47,825 bases of DNA from Acinetobacter rongchengensis (GTDB taxonomy: Bacteria; Pseudomonadota; Gammaproteobacteria; Pseudomonadales; Moraxellaceae): assembly GCF_003611475.1 (NCBI RefSeq), contig NZ_RAXT01000022.1:1-47825 (forward strand). Reading direction: 5' to 3'. The position numbers and the translations under genes were made by a program. The notes below the pieces were generated by a model, which had not been told where the DNA came from, made no database searches, and saw nothing but the letters and a program-made list of their open reading frames with translations. Of this stretch, positions 35,221-44,635 are shown one piece after another. How positions within the stretch are numbered: position 1 is the stretch's first letter; each line of letters begins with the position of its first letter.

Positions 35221-36561
35221 ATGAATGAAACAAGTACAAGCAAATTTCCTTTTGGACGAAATTTTTATTTCATTCAGTTCTCTGCAATTTTTAACAGTGT
35301 TGCTTCTCGTTGCACACATCTTGCACTGGCTTGGTGGGTACTTTCTATCACCCATGATGCAACTGCTTTTGCCATTTTTGTTGCTGTAGGTTCTGCGGCT
35401 GATATTTTAGCACGTGGATTATTTGGCTCACTTGGTGATACTTACGATAAGCAAAAGCTGATTTCGATTTGCTATTTGATGAGTTTAATTTCATCAGTGG
35501 TTATTGCTCTACTCGCTACAGCAAATTTGTATTGGTCAGGACTGCTCATTTTTTGCCAAGTGATCGCTGGTTTAGCTATAGGAATCCGTGAACCATTACA
35601 AAATAGTATTATTCCTTTTCAAGTCACAAAAGATCAACTTTCTCAAGCCATTCAATGGCGTTCAGCAGCCATTACCATTGTCACTTTCTGTTCACCGATT
35701 ATCGGTACAGGACTGATTTCAATCATCGGTGCACAAAACACACTTTGGTTTGGTGTCGGATTGATTGTTTTTTCAATCCTTTTATTAAAATGGGTTAAAC
35801 ATTCAGACTCATCTTTAAGACAAGAACAGATTCCTAAACGTCCAAAATGGTATAGTGGATTTTCTGCAATTTCACGTTTACCTCCTGAAATCAGCATAAT
35901 TAAAATTACTTTTTTTATGAATTTAGGACTATTTTCATTTTTAGGTGTCGTCTTACCTGCATTCTTTTATCAAAATTACAGCAAAAGTCCTTGGCTATTT
36001 GGAATCGCAGATACTTTTTTTGCTATCGGTATGTTTATCGGTGCAACAAAAATTGGCGCGATGGCAAATGCACATTTTGGTCGTGCAACCACCACTTATT
36101 TTGGATATTTGGCTTTAGGTTTGGGTGTTTTTATTGCTGCGCTGATGTGCCAAGTGTTAAGCGTTTTTCATCTCGTTTATTTTCTAGTGTTATGTTTTGG
36201 CATGGGGCTAGCTGGCTGTGGCTTAATGGTGGCTGTGACCAATACCAGTTTTATGCGTAGCGCTGCATCTCCAAATCATTTTCTAAATAGAATCAGTGCA
36301 TCATCAACTTTTGGTACAGGTATTGCTAGTCCACTCGGTGTTGTAGTTGCAGGTCTGTTTATCACTTATTTAGGGCTATATACCACAATGATTGTCTTAA
36401 GTTTGATCATTTTATCTGCTTCAATCGTATCATTTTTGAGTTCAAACCTTCGACAAATATTGGCTTTACCTGAAGATGAAATTCATGGGGCTTATTCTCG
36501 CTTTTATCCTAAAGCTTTTGATAAAAATGAGCAGATTGTGTTGAATGAAGATGTTGTGTAA
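35221..36561 (+). CDS. MFS transporter, EntS-like exporter
   Basis: 446-residue major facilitator with about 12 hydrophobic segments. N-terminal FGRNFYFIQFSAIFNSVASRCTHLALAWWVL and the loop GDTYDKQKLI resemble the MFS_3/EntS group that exports siderophores or other small molecules. A central hydrophilic loop (HSDSSLRQEQIPKRPKWYSG) joins the two six-helix halves. Only a weak ribosome site precedes the ATG. Divergent placement from a Fur-controlled receptor suggests a role in siderophore or metallophore efflux, but no biosynthesis genes are present, so substrate is unknown. Confidence 0.82.
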   Translation: MNETSTSKFPFGRNFYFIQFSAIFNSVASRCTHLALAWWVLSITHDATAFAIFVAVGSAADILARGLFGSLGDTYDKQKLISICYLMSLISSVVIALLATANLYWSGLLIFCQVIAGLAIGIREPLQNSIIPFQVTKDQLSQAIQWRSAAITIVTFCSPIIGTGLISIIGAQNTLWFGVGLIVFSILLLKWVKHSDSSLRQEQIPKRPKWYSGFSAISRLPPEISIIKITFFMNLGLFSFLGVVLPAFFYQNYSKSPWLFGIADTFFAIGMFIGATKIGAMANAHFGRATTTYFGYLALGLGVFIAALMCQVLSVFHLVYFLVLCFGMGLAGCGLMVAVTNTSFMRSAASPNHFLNRISASSTFGTGIASPLGVVVAGLFITYLGLYTTMIVLSLIILSASIVSFLSSNLRQILALPEDEIHGAYSRFYPKAFDKNEQIVLNEDVV

Positions 36562-36657
36562 ATGTTTATCTTGGGGCGTTTAATTTGGACATGATTTTAT
36601 TAAAATAAGTATGAAAATTTTAAACAGAAAAGAAGACGTATTTTTAAAATTTAGATA

Positions 36658-36695
36658 TAAAAAAAGAAGATAAAGCGTTAGGCTTGATCTTCTTT
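36658..36695 (-). terminator. Terminator overlapping the end of the 29-codon gene
   Basis: On the minus strand AAAGAAGAT and ATCTTCTTT pair across a 15-base loop, followed by a T tract. The upstream arm lies inside the last codons of the small gene and the downstream arm just after its stop. Confidence 0.7.
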
Positions 36696-36767
36696 CTGAC
36701 CATAAATCCAAGTTGCTGCAATAAAGGTACTAAAAGCTACAACCATCAGAACACTTAACATTGTCAT
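36678..36767 (-). CDS. 29-residue single-span membrane protein
   Basis: Too short for usual ORF calling. ATG at 36767, TAA at 36678-36680. The peptide starts MTMLSVLM, continues with a hydrophobic helix of about 18 residues ending in TWIY, and has a charged tail GQKEDQA, so it should be a single-pass inner-membrane protein with a cytoplasmic acidic/basic tail. GAGTGATG precedes the start weakly. It is flanked by a three-repeat Pho box upstream and a Rho-independent terminator downstream, which makes a real transcript likely. I do not recognise the family; it is not KdpF, CydX or MetS by sequence. Confidence 0.68.
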   Translation of the reverse strand: MTMLSVLMVVAFSTFIAATWIYGQKEDQA

Positions 36768-36795
36768 ATTTCATCACTCTATTGTGTTGGATCTA

Positions 36796-36828
36796 TTATG
36801 TGAAAGTTTTATGACAACTTTATGACAA
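36796..36828 (-). promoter_or_regulatory. Pho box (PhoB site) with three 11-bp direct repeats
   Basis: Read on the minus strand, the units TTGTCATAAAG, TTGTCATAAAA and CTTTCACATAA follow each other at exact 11-bp spacing, matching the CTGTCAT-type Pho box (consensus two units, 22 bp). A CATAAT that could be the -10 overlaps the third unit. It ends about 28 bp before the 29-codon gene. Confidence 0.72.
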
Positions 36829-37100
36829 CACTGTCATATTTTAAAAAATTATTAAATTATTTTTTAAACAATAAAAAACAATATCTTATAATTAAAAACT
36901 TATTCCATTCGTTAAAATTTATCAACTTTATTTCAAAATATACGCTGTTCATGACAGAAAATAACAGCCAAGTATGAGCATAAATTATAAGTGTTATTCA
37001 TTAAACTTTAGCCCAAATTCTCAGCAAAGTACCCACAAATCTTGCTTTATCACGTATAATTTAGCCCGCTAGCTATCAGCCCGCTCAAGAGATTTTCGAT

Positions 37101-38627
37101 ATGACAACTATTATCAAGCAAGATGACTTGATCACATCGGTCAAGGATGCGCTTCAGTTCATTTCTTACTATCACCCACAAGACTTCATCCAAGCGATGA
37201 GCCGTGCTTATGATCGTGAAGAGAACAAAGCCGCAAAGGATGCAATTGCACAAATCTTAATTAACTCACGTATGTGTGCAGAAGGTCATCGTCCAATCTG
37301 TCAAGATACTGGTATTGTTAACGTATTTGTTGATGTGGGCTTAGATGTTAAATTTGATTTAACCATGAGCTTAGATGATGCAATCAATGAAGGTGTACGC
37401 CAAGGTTATTTAGAAAATAGTAACGTTCTTCGTGCATCTGTACTTGCTGATCCTGCTTTTGGTCGTAAGAACACCAAAGACAATACCCCTGCTGTGATTC
37501 ATTACAAACTCGTTCCGGGGAATAAAGTCGATATTACTGTTGCTGCTAAAGGTGGCGGTTCAGAAAATAAATCGAAACTTGCCATGTTAAACCCTTCTGA
37601 TTCTATCGTGGATTGGGTACTCAAAACTGTTCCAACCATGGGTGCAGGTTGGTGTCCTCCGGGTATGTTGGGTATCGGTATTGGTGGTACCGCTGAAAAA
37701 GCCATGATGCTTGCAAAAGAATCACTCATGGAAGAAATCAACATGGACGAGTTGCTTCGTCGTGGTCCTGAAAATAAAATTGAAGAGCTTCGTATTGAAA
37801 TCTTCGAAAAGGTGAATGCACTCGGTATCGGTGCACAAGGTCTTGGTGGTTTAACTACGGTTCTTGATATTAAAATCAAAGATTACCCTTGCCATGCTGC
37901 GGGCAAACCCGTCGGGATGATTCCGAACTGTGCTGCAACTCGTCATGCACATTTCCAATTAGATGGTTCTGGTGTTGCACATATTCAAGCACCTAAACTT
38001 TCTGATTATCCTGAAGTAACTTGGGATTCTTCATCCTCTAAACGTGTTGACCTAGACAACATTACTCAAGAAGAAATGAATTCTTGGCAGCCGGGTGACA
38101 CATTATTGTTGAATGGTACCATCTATACAGGTCGTGATGCTGCACATAAGCGTATGTGTGAAATGTTGGATAATGGCGAAGAGCTTCCAGTCGATCTTAA
38201 AGGTAAATTTATTTACTACGTTGGCCCTGTAGACCCTGTACGTGATGAAGTGGTTGGCCCTGCTGGTCCTACAACTGCTACACGTATGGACAAATTTACA
38301 CGCCAAGTTTTAGAAGCAACAGGCTTGTTCGGTATGATCGGTAAAGCGGATCGCGGCCCTACAGCAATTGAAGCAATCAAAGACAACAAAGCAACTTATT
38401 TAATGGCTGTTGGTGGTGCTGCTTACTTAGTTTCTAAAGCAGTTCGTCAAGCAGAAGTTGTAGCATTTGCTGATCTAGGAATGGAAGCAATCTACAAATT
38501 TGTGGTTGAAGACATGCCTGTATCGGTTGCTGTTGATGTGAATGGTACTTCTATTCATGCAACAGCACCAAAAATCTGGCAAGCTAAAATTGGGAAAATT
38601 CCAGTAGTCGATGCTGCTGCAAACTAA
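37101..38627 (+). CDS. fumA: Fumarate hydratase, class I (iron-sulfur)
   Basis: Oxygen-sensitive [4Fe-4S] fumarase interconverting fumarate and malate in the TCA cycle. 508 residues in the single-chain form. Conserved motifs: GHRPICQDTGIVNVFV with a cluster Cys, AKGGGSENKSK, GIGIGGTAEKAM, MIPNCAATRHAHF with a second cluster Cys, and VGPAGPTTATRMD of the C-terminal beta domain. AAGAGA lies nine bases upstream of the ATG. Single-gene unit with its own terminator. The symbol is used loosely for the class I enzyme (fumA/fumB). Confidence 0.94.
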   Translation: MTTIIKQDDLITSVKDALQFISYYHPQDFIQAMSRAYDREENKAAKDAIAQILINSRMCAEGHRPICQDTGIVNVFVDVGLDVKFDLTMSLDDAINEGVRQGYLENSNVLRASVLADPAFGRKNTKDNTPAVIHYKLVPGNKVDITVAAKGGGSENKSKLAMLNPSDSIVDWVLKTVPTMGAGWCPPGMLGIGIGGTAEKAMMLAKESLMEEINMDELLRRGPENKIEELRIEIFEKVNALGIGAQGLGGLTTVLDIKIKDYPCHAAGKPVGMIPNCAATRHAHFQLDGSGVAHIQAPKLSDYPEVTWDSSSSKRVDLDNITQEEMNSWQPGDTLLLNGTIYTGRDAAHKRMCEMLDNGEELPVDLKGKFIYYVGPVDPVRDEVVGPAGPTTATRMDKFTRQVLEATGLFGMIGKADRGPTAIEAIKDNKATYLMAVGGAAYLVSKAVRQAEVVAFADLGMEAIYKFVVEDMPVSVAVDVNGTSIHATAPKIWQAKIGKIPVVDAAAN

Positions 38628-38663
38628 TCCATCATTCTTCTCAGATTCAGCTTGAATCTTGAT

Positions 38664-38698
38664 AAAAAAGCACTCTATGATTAGTAGGGTGCTTTTTT
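38664..38698 (+). terminator. Terminator of the fumarase gene
   Basis: AAAAAAGCACTCTA and TAGGGTGCTTTTTT pair with one G-U, loop of seven, T tract at the end; about 35 bp after the stop. Confidence 0.85.
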
Positions 38699-38713
38699 AA
38701 TTTGGACTAAATA

Positions 38714-39265
38714 ATGAAAATAAAACAATGGATCACATCACTTCTATTTACCAGTTTATTCTTGGGAATCCAATCGAGTTGTTTTGCCAGTCCTGCAACA
38801 GATAAAAGTATCGATAAACTGATGCAGCTTTCAAATATTTCCGAAATATTTAAGCAAAGTACAAGAGACATGCAACCTTATTTTGATCAACAAGCGGAAG
38901 ATCTTGTACGTCAGGTGACTGGTGCTCAAACCTTCAATATTGATCAACAAAATGCAGTCTTACAGATCAGTGCGCTATATAGCGAAGTTCAACAGCGGAT
39001 TACTACAGATCCTAAATTCATAGATGTGTTTAAAACACTGTTCAAAAAAACATTTACAGAAGAAGAAGTTCAAGCCAATATCGCATTTCTGAGTACACCA
39101 CTTGGACAATCAATCAATCAAAAAATGAATCTACTGATGTCTGAAATCATGCTAGAAACAACAAAATTTTCTCAAGAGCAGATGCTCAAAGAAGAAAATC
39201 AAAAGTTGATTAAACAAAAAATGGAAGCGATCTTAGTACCTTTGGTTCAAGGGCGAGAAGACTGA
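38714..39265 (+). CDS. DUF2059 exported protein (first of a pair)
   Basis: 183 residues with an N-terminal signal peptide ending near CFA (residue 25). The mature part is helical: IDKLMQLSNISEIFKQSTRDMQPYFDQQAEDLV, then FKKTFTEEEVQANIAFLSTPLGQSINQKM, which is the DUF2059 pattern (F-T-E-E-E-x-x-x-x-x-x-F-x-x-S-P-x-G). Periplasmic; function unknown. It is followed after 50 bp by a second DUF2059 gene on the same strand, apparently a tandem duplication. Confidence 0.85.
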   Translation: MKIKQWITSLLFTSLFLGIQSSCFASPATDKSIDKLMQLSNISEIFKQSTRDMQPYFDQQAEDLVRQVTGAQTFNIDQQNAVLQISALYSEVQQRITTDPKFIDVFKTLFKKTFTEEEVQANIAFLSTPLGQSINQKMNLLMSEIMLETTKFSQEQMLKEENQKLIKQKMEAILVPLVQGRED

Positions 39266-39315
39266 ATTTATAAATATATCCGATTCTAAACCGAATGCTC
39301 ATCAAGGAATAAAAC

Positions 39316-39843
39316 ATGAAAGTTATCAAATATTTGATTTGTGGTCTGATTTGCTGCTCTGCCAATTTCAGTTTTGCAGCTCCAGCAAAACCTCAAGATG
39401 TTGAAAAATTGATTAGTGTGATGAATTTAAATCAACTGATCCAAGACACACTTAAACAGATTCGTCCACAGTTAGATCAGCAAGCTTATGTCATCGTACA
39501 AAGTGTTGTAAAGCATGAAAATTTAAGTCCGCAAGAACAAGTCATCGCAAACCAATTGGCAGATAAGCTCTATACACAAAGTCAAAAAATGTTAGCGTGG
39601 GATAAATTAAAACCTGTTTATTCAAAAATTTATGGTGATGTATTTAGTGCCGAAGAAGTTAAGGCCCAGATAGATTTTTATTCAAGCTCGGTGGGTCAAT
39701 CGATTTTACAAAAAACACCACTTGTCGCTCAGGAAAGCATGAAAATTATGAATGACCAACTAAACTCAGTCATGCAAACTTCACAGCAAGATTTTGAGGA
39801 CATTGCAAAACAGTTAAATGAGTTAAAAAAGAAGGCCAATTGA
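39316..39843 (+). CDS. DUF2059 exported protein (second of a pair)
   Basis: 175 residues, signal peptide ending near SFA (residue 21). The body matches its upstream neighbour segment by segment: VEKLISVMNLNQLIQDTLKQIRPQLDQQAYVIV and GDVFSAEEVKAQIDFYSSSVGQSILQK. Periplasmic helical protein of unknown function. AAGGAATAAA precedes the ATG. It ends in a strong bidirectional terminator. Confidence 0.85.
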   Translation: MKVIKYLICGLICCSANFSFAAPAKPQDVEKLISVMNLNQLIQDTLKQIRPQLDQQAYVIVQSVVKHENLSPQEQVIANQLADKLYTQSQKMLAWDKLKPVYSKIYGDVFSAEEVKAQIDFYSSSVGQSILQKTPLVAQESMKIMNDQLNSVMQTSQQDFEDIAKQLNELKKKAN

Positions 39844-39911
39844 GACCTGAAAAAATTTAAGAGAGAAAGACAAAACGATAAAAAAAGTAAATAAAACTGA
39901 GTCGTAAAATC

Positions 39912-39942
39912 AAAAAAGATGATCCTAGGATCATCTTTTTTT
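39912..39942. terminator. Bidirectional terminator
   Basis: A perfect 30-base palindrome, AAAAAAGATGATCCT and its complement, between the convergent DUF2059 and DUF2846 genes. As RNA it gives a long stem with a CUAG loop and U tract in both directions. Confidence 0.92.
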
Positions 39943-39972
39943 ACTCATGAATCAGTAATATAGAGTTCATCA

Positions 39973-40722
39973 TTACCAAGTCATTGGATTCCAGATTTTG
40001 AATGGTTGAGTTAAGTGTACATCATCACTCACCTTATAATCTTCACCTTTGATTTTTTCTTTAGGCTTAATCACACGACCATCTGCTGTGACTTCTGCGA
40101 CAAAGTTTAATCCTGGTGACTTCAACTGAGTCATCGCAATTTCTTTCAAAGCTTGTCGTGTTGGCATTTGCATTAAAGGGCCGACACGTAGCAAACCTGC
40201 TTCGCCATTGGGTCCACCACGAAACTTCTCTTCCTCATATTTCACAAAATATTGCCCACCAGCCTCAACAGAAAAATAAGCAACTTTCGGTTTTTGGAAA
40301 TGCAATACCCCCAAAGGACGACTTAAACTTAATTTATAATCCCCTTCTGCTAACTCAACCCAGTAATAATGGTTACTGATGAGACTTGGGATATGTTCAC
40401 CATTTAAAAAGAAGCTGGTTGGAATGATTTCTTGTCTGTTCCATCGACTATCTGGGCGATAAAAATAAACCACCGCAGCTTGTGGATTTTGAGGCTTCAC
40501 CAGTTTGAAATATTGTCCTGGTTTTTGCTTCATCCAAGAGCCAGCAGAAAATGAAGCTATCTTATATTGATCAAGTTTTTCATGAAGAAATGAGTCTTCT
40601 TTCTTCAAATCAATGGGATCTAAAGTTGAAACAACTTTTACAGATTGCTGTTCAACTGATTGATGACTTTGACAAGCTGCTAAACCACAACTGACCAAAA
40701 TAACTAAACCGACGTGACGCAT
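39973..40722 (-). CDS. DUF2846 lipoprotein
   Basis: 249 residues with a signal peptide and lipobox LAA-Cys17. The DUF2846 domain (residues about 80-180) is visible as AAVVYFYRPDSRWNRQEIIPTSFFLNGEHIPSL...YYWVELAEGDYKL, followed by YFSVEAGGQYFVKYEEE. Members are small envelope lipoproteins of unknown function. The C-terminal extension of about 50 residues is Lys-rich and ends FKIWNPMTW. Convergent with the DUF2059 pair. Confidence 0.8.
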   Translation of the reverse strand: MRHVGLVILVSCGLAACQSHQSVEQQSVKVVSTLDPIDLKKEDSFLHEKLDQYKIASFSAGSWMKQKPGQYFKLVKPQNPQAAVVYFYRPDSRWNRQEIIPTSFFLNGEHIPSLISNHYYWVELAEGDYKLSLSRPLGVLHFQKPKVAYFSVEAGGQYFVKYEEEKFRGGPNGEAGLLRVGPLMQMPTRQALKEIAMTQLKSPGLNFVAEVTADGRVIKPKEKIKGEDYKVSDDVHLTQPFKIWNPMTW

Positions 40723-40810
40723 GATTATCCCTCACCGCGTATTTTTTATTTTTCGTTCTTGATAAACACTATTTTCGCCATTGAGCTTAACATTTCAATG
40801 ACCATTTAAA

Positions 40811-40849
40811 AATAAAAAACGTGTAAATAGTCAAGCTAATTACACGTTT
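40811..40849 (-). terminator. Terminator of clpX
   Basis: On the minus strand AAACGTGTAA and TTACACGTTT pair around a 13-base loop and are followed by TTT; about 40 bp after the clpX stop. Confidence 0.85.
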
Positions 40850-40889
40850 CGGATGAATTGCATCAGTTATTTAAACAAAATCCACTGAA

Positions 40890-42200
40890 TTAAGCAGATT
40901 TTGTATCAAGTACCTTTAAATCCACTTTCTCGACATCAATTTGTTCTTGCTTTGGTTGACGTTCTGCTTGATAAACAGGTTCAGCTTTATCATTAATCAC
41001 AGCCTCATTGATAATGACCGTACCAACATCTTGACGACTTGGTAAGTCATACATCGTTTCAAGCAATACATTTTCAAGAATAGAACGTAAACCACGCGCA
41101 CCTGTATTACGCTCAAGCGCCTTTTTCGCCACTGCACGTAAAGCAGAGTCTTCAAAAATCAGGTCGACATTTTCCATCTCAAATAGGTATTGATACTGAC
41201 GTGTTAAAGCATTTTTAGGTTCAGTCAAAATCTGCATCAACGCTTCTTCATCAAGCTCTTCCAGCGTTGCAATAACAGGTAAACGACCAATGAATTCTGG
41301 AATTAAACCAAAACGAACCAAATCGGCAGCTTCAACTTGACGGAACAATTCAGATAACTTTTTACTGTCATCTTTATTTTTCACATCTGCGGTGAAACCA
41401 ATACCACCCTTTTCTTGACGTTGTTGTACAACCTTTTCAAGACCTGAGAACGCACCACCGCAAATAAACAAGATATTTGCAGTATCCACTTGAATAAACT
41501 CTTGTTGCGGATGCTTACGACCACCTTGTGGTGGAATCGATGCAACGGTACCTTCAATCATTTTTAACAATGCTTGCTGTACACCCTCACCCGATACATC
41601 ACGAGTAATCGATGGATTTTCAGATTTACGGGTAATTTTATCAATTTCATCAATGTAAATAATGCCCTTTTGTGCCTTTTCTACATCGTAATCCGCTTTT
41701 TGCAATAACTTTTGAATAATGTTTTCAACATCTTCACCGACATAACCCGCTTCGGTCAATGTCGTTGCATCTGCCATAGCAAACGGAACATCAAGCAAAC
41801 GCGCAAGTGTCTGTGCAAGTAAAGTTTTGCCTGAACCTGTCGGTCCGATCAGCAAAATATTACTTTTCGCAATTTCAACAGCATCAGCAGGTTTATGACC
41901 TGTTTGACTCACTTTTAGACGTTTGTAATGGTTATATACAGCAACTGAAAGCGTTTTCTTTGCGGTATCTTGACCAATCACATACTGATCCAATGCCGCA
42001 CGAATTTCATGTGGTTTTGGCAATGGACGTGTCGCCCAATCACCTGTTTCCACTTGTTGACTGGTCTGGACTAAATCTAAGCACACATCCACACATTCAT
42101 TACAAATGTATGCGTCCTCGCCTGCAATCAGTTTACCGACTTCAGACTGCGTTTTACCGCAAAATGAACAATGCTTTTGTCCTTGAGGAAGATCGGACAT
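40890..42200 (-). CDS. clpX: ATP-dependent Clp protease ATP-binding subunit ClpX
   Basis: AAA+ unfoldase that feeds substrates to ClpP. The N-terminal zinc-binding domain has Cys11, Cys14, Cys33 and Cys36; Walker A GPTGSGKT at 119-126; Walker [10 protein letters not shown]; the RKH-loop-like PPQGGRKHP; sensor [10 protein letters not shown]. An upstream GTG at 42206 is in frame, but GGAG lies five bases before the ATG at 42200 (MSDLPQG), so I use that. 436 residues. It follows clpP by 35 bp, in one operon. The C-terminal tail ([20 protein letters not shown]) is a short variable extension. Confidence 0.97.
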   Translation of the reverse strand: MSDLPQGQKHCSFCGKTQSEVGKLIAGEDAYICNECVDVCLDLVQTSQQVETGDWATRPLPKPHEIRAALDQYVIGQDTAKKTLSVAVYNHYKRLKVSQTGHKPADAVEIAKSNILLIGPTGSGKTLLAQTLARLLDVPFAMADATTLTEAGYVGEDVENIIQKLLQKADYDVEKAQKGIIYIDEIDKITRKSENPSITRDVSGEGVQQALLKMIEGTVASIPPQGGRKHPQQEFIQVDTANILFICGGAFSGLEKVVQQRQEKGGIGFTADVKNKDDSKKLSELFRQVEAADLVRFGLIPEFIGRLPVIATLEELDEEALMQILTEPKNALTRQYQYLFEMENVDLIFEDSALRAVAKKALERNTGARGLRSILENVLLETMYDLPSRQDVGTVIINEAVINDKAEPVYQAERQPKQEQIDVEKVDLKVLDTKSA

Positions 42201-42235
42201 TTTCACTCCAAATTTTTAAATCTTGTCTTAAACGT

Positions 42236-42847
42236 TTAGTTTTGAGGGCGTTTACTTAACACCTGATCGACTAAACCATATTCTTTCGCTTGCTCTGCAG
42301 TCATGAAATTATCACGATCTGTATCTTTCGCAACGCGTTCGTAATCTTGACCACTGTGTTCTGCCATCAAACGATTTAAACGTTCTTTGATGAACAGAAT
42401 CTCACGTGCATGAATTTCAATATCAGATGCTTGACCACGAAAACCACCCAATGGTTGGTGAATCATCACACGTGCATTTTCTAAACAATAACGTTTACCT
42501 TTTGCACCAGCATTCAATAAGAATGCACCCATAGATGCAGCCTGCCCCATACAATAGGTCACAACATCAGGCTTAATAAACTGCATGGTGTCATAAATAG
42601 CCATACCCGCAGTCACAGAACCACCTGGTGAGTTGATATATAGATGGATATCTTTGTCAGGATTTTCTGCTTCCAAGAACAACATTTGCGCAACAATTAA
42701 GTTCGCCATGTTGTCTTCAACTTCACCTGTTAAAAAAATCACTCGCTCACGTAAAAGACGTGAAAAAATATCGAAAGAACGCTCACCACGAGAAGACTGT
42801 TCTACGACCATTGGTACTAAAGCGTTTTCAATTGATGGAACATACAT
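42236..42847 (-). CDS. clpP: ATP-dependent Clp protease proteolytic subunit ClpP
   Basis: Barrel-forming serine protease of the ClpXP/ClpAP complexes. Catalytic triad Ser105 ([11 protein letters not shown]), His130 (MIHQPLGG) and Asp179 (DTDRDNF). N-terminal propeptide-like segment [17 protein letters not shown] precedes [14 protein letters not shown]. 203 residues, full length. Located between tig and clpX in the conserved order; a terminator separates it from tig, so partial read-through or its own promoter probably drives clpPX. Confidence 0.97.
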   Translation of the reverse strand: MYVPSIENALVPMVVEQSSRGERSFDIFSRLLRERVIFLTGEVEDNMANLIVAQMLFLEAENPDKDIHLYINSPGGSVTAGMAIYDTMQFIKPDVVTYCMGQAASMGAFLLNAGAKGKRYCLENARVMIHQPLGGFRGQASDIEIHAREILFIKERLNRLMAEHSGQDYERVAKDTDRDNFMTAEQAKEYGLVDQVLSKRPQN

Positions 42848-42996
42848 ATGTTATTTATTCCTGAATTTTTGTTACTGCACTCATAGTCACAATATGAGGG
42901 ATAATGACTGAAAATGCAAAATATTCCCAACCAAATATCCGATATTTTTTGCATCGGTATTGTGAATGAAGCAAACAAGCTCATGTTAAATCACAT

Positions 42997-43017
42997 AAAA
43001 AAAGGCGCCGAAGCGCC
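42997..43017 (-). terminator. Terminator between tig and clpP
   Basis: On the minus strand GGCGC-TTCG-GCGCC followed by seven T, about 18 bp after the tig stop. A strong tetraloop hairpin. Confidence 0.93.
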
Positions 43018-43034
43018 CTCTTTCATCGAAGAAC

Positions 43035-44366
43035 TTAGCCTTGTTGACGCGCTTGTTGTTCTTTCAATAAGTCTTGGTAACTTACCACTTCTTCAGTGAC
43101 TTTAGCAGCAGCTAAAATGTGATCTACAACTTGATCTTCTAATACAACGCCTTCAATTTGAGCACGTTGCTGTTTATCCGTTTTGAAGTATTCAATCACT
43201 TCAGTCGGATCTTCATAAGAAGAAGCCATATCTTCGATATAAGCATCTACACGAGTCGCATCCACTTCAAGTTTAGCATCAGCTAAAATTTTGCTGACCA
43301 ATACGCCTAGTTTAACTGCTTTTTCAGCTTGTTCTTTAAACAAATCATCTGGAAGCATGCTGCTGTCAAATGCTTTAGCACCTTGAGCACCAAACTGTTG
43401 AGTGAATTGTTGAATCATTTGTTGACGTTGACGATCAATTTCTTGAGCCAACATAGATTCTGGAACTTCAACTTCGTTTGCAGCAACAAGTGCATCAAAA
43501 GTTGCACCTTTTACTTGGTTACGAAGACCATTTTTCACTTCACGTTCCATATTTTTGCGAACGTCAGCTTTTAATTTTTCAACGCCTTCTTCTTCAGAAA
43601 TACCAAAGATTTTTAAGAATTCAGCATCAATTTCTGGAAGCTTTTGCTTTTCAACAAGTTTTACATTGATTTTGAATTGAGCAGCTTTACCAGCAAGGTT
43701 TTCAGCTTGGTAATCTTCAGGGAAAGTAACATCGATGACTTTCTCTTCGCCTTTCTTCATACCGACGATACCGTCTTCGAAGCCAGGGATCATACGACCA
43801 GAACCTAAAACAAGTTTAAAGTCTTCAGCAGCACCGCCTTCAAACTTCTCACCATCGACAGTACCTTCAAAATCGAAAGTCACTTGCATGTCTTTTTTAG
43901 CCATGCCTTTAGTTTCAGTCCACTCAGCACGTTGCTTTTGAAGATTTTCAAGCATTGCGTCAACATCTTTGTCAGTCACTTCAGATGTTTTACGTGAAAC
44001 TTCAAGACCGCCAAATTTAACTTCAACTTCTGGATAAACTTCAACAGTTGCTTGATAAACTAAAGCATCATCTTTGTTTTCAACTTTATCGATATTTGGC
44101 ATACCAACAGCGTTGATTTTTTCTTGTTGAATCGCTTCAAATACTGTGTCACGAATAATGTCGTTAACAACTTCTTGATAAATGCCAGCGCCATATTCAC
44201 GACGTACAACATTTACAGGCACTTTACCTTGACGGAAGCCGTTAATCTTCACAGTTTTAGCAGTGCGTTTCAAGCGAGCTTCAAACTGCTCGTTAATACG
44301 GCTCGTCGGTACAGATACATTTAAACGACGGGCAACGCCCGAAACCGCTTCAGAAGTTACTTGCAT
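43035..44366 (-). CDS. tig: Trigger factor
   Basis: Ribosome-bound chaperone and peptidyl-prolyl isomerase. The ribosome-docking signature GFRQGKVP lies at residues 44-51; the FKBP-type PPIase domain covers about 150-245 ([19 protein letters not shown] to [10 protein letters not shown]); the helical C-terminal chaperone arms follow. 443 residues. GAGGAAG precedes the ATG closely. A sigma70-type promoter (TTGTAT, 17 bp, TATAAT) lies upstream. Confidence 0.97.
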   Translation of the reverse strand: MQVTSEAVSGVARRLNVSVPTSRINEQFEARLKRTAKTVKINGFRQGKVPVNVVRREYGAGIYQEVVNDIIRDTVFEAIQQEKINAVGMPNIDKVENKDDALVYQATVEVYPEVEVKFGGLEVSRKTSEVTDKDVDAMLENLQKQRAEWTETKGMAKKDMQVTFDFEGTVDGEKFEGGAAEDFKLVLGSGRMIPGFEDGIVGMKKGEEKVIDVTFPEDYQAENLAGKAAQFKINVKLVEKQKLPEIDAEFLKIFGISEEEGVEKLKADVRKNMEREVKNGLRNQVKGATFDALVAANEVEVPESMLAQEIDRQRQQMIQQFTQQFGAQGAKAFDSSMLPDDLFKEQAEKAVKLGVLVSKILADAKLEVDATRVDAYIEDMASSYEDPTEVIEYFKTDKQQRAQIEGVVLEDQVVDHILAAAKVTEEVVSYQDLLKEQQARQQG

Positions 44367-44414
44367 GGCTTCCTCGATAGAATTTAATAATTACAGTTTT
44401 TAAAAAAGTGCCAC

Positions 44415-44443
44415 ATTATATGACAACATTAAAGGATATACAA
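44415..44443 (-). promoter_or_regulatory. Promoter of tig
   Basis: On the minus strand -35 TTGTAT (44438-44443) and -10 TATAAT (44415-44420) with an exact 17-bp spacer, about 48 bp upstream of the tig ATG. Confidence 0.65.
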
Positions 44444-44549
44444 AACAGGATGACGAAACTATAAAATTTTATCCTGTTTTATTCGATTATTTCGTTTTCT
44501 TTTATTTTTTTGAGCAAATGCTCAACTTTTGTATAATTTTTATTGCAAA

Positions 44550-44564
44550 TGATAAACTTTATCA
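44550..44564. promoter_or_regulatory. Fur box of the second TonB receptor
   Basis: TGATAAA-C-TTTATCA is a perfect 7-1-7 dyad, extended by a further ATCATTATCATTAA half-site. It lies about 70 bp upstream of the receptor ATG. Confidence 0.78.
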
Positions 44565-44635
44565 TTATCATTAATGTGTTTTTAATATTTTATTAATTTT
44601 CATATATTTATCTCGTCCAGCTTGGAATTCTATTT

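Larger units (their letters stand above)
36562..37100. promoter_or_regulatory. Intergenic region with small Pho-type unit and fumarase promoter
   Basis: 540 bp between the MFS gene and the fumarase gene. The left half holds a complete small minus-strand transcription unit (Pho box, 29-codon ORF, terminator), listed separately. The right half carries the fumarase promoter, with a perfect TATAAT at 37055-37060 but no good -35 at 16-18 bp. Confidence 0.6.

Noticed and set aside
34975..35355. 126-codon minus-strand ORF between the receptor and MFS genes
   Set aside because: Half of it lies antisense to the clear MFS N-terminus, and the rest is AT-rich intergenic DNA without motif.
37055..37060. 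Full fumarase promoter call
   Set aside because: TATAAT is perfect but no acceptable -35 lies 16-18 bp upstream, so I list only the -10 in the region note.
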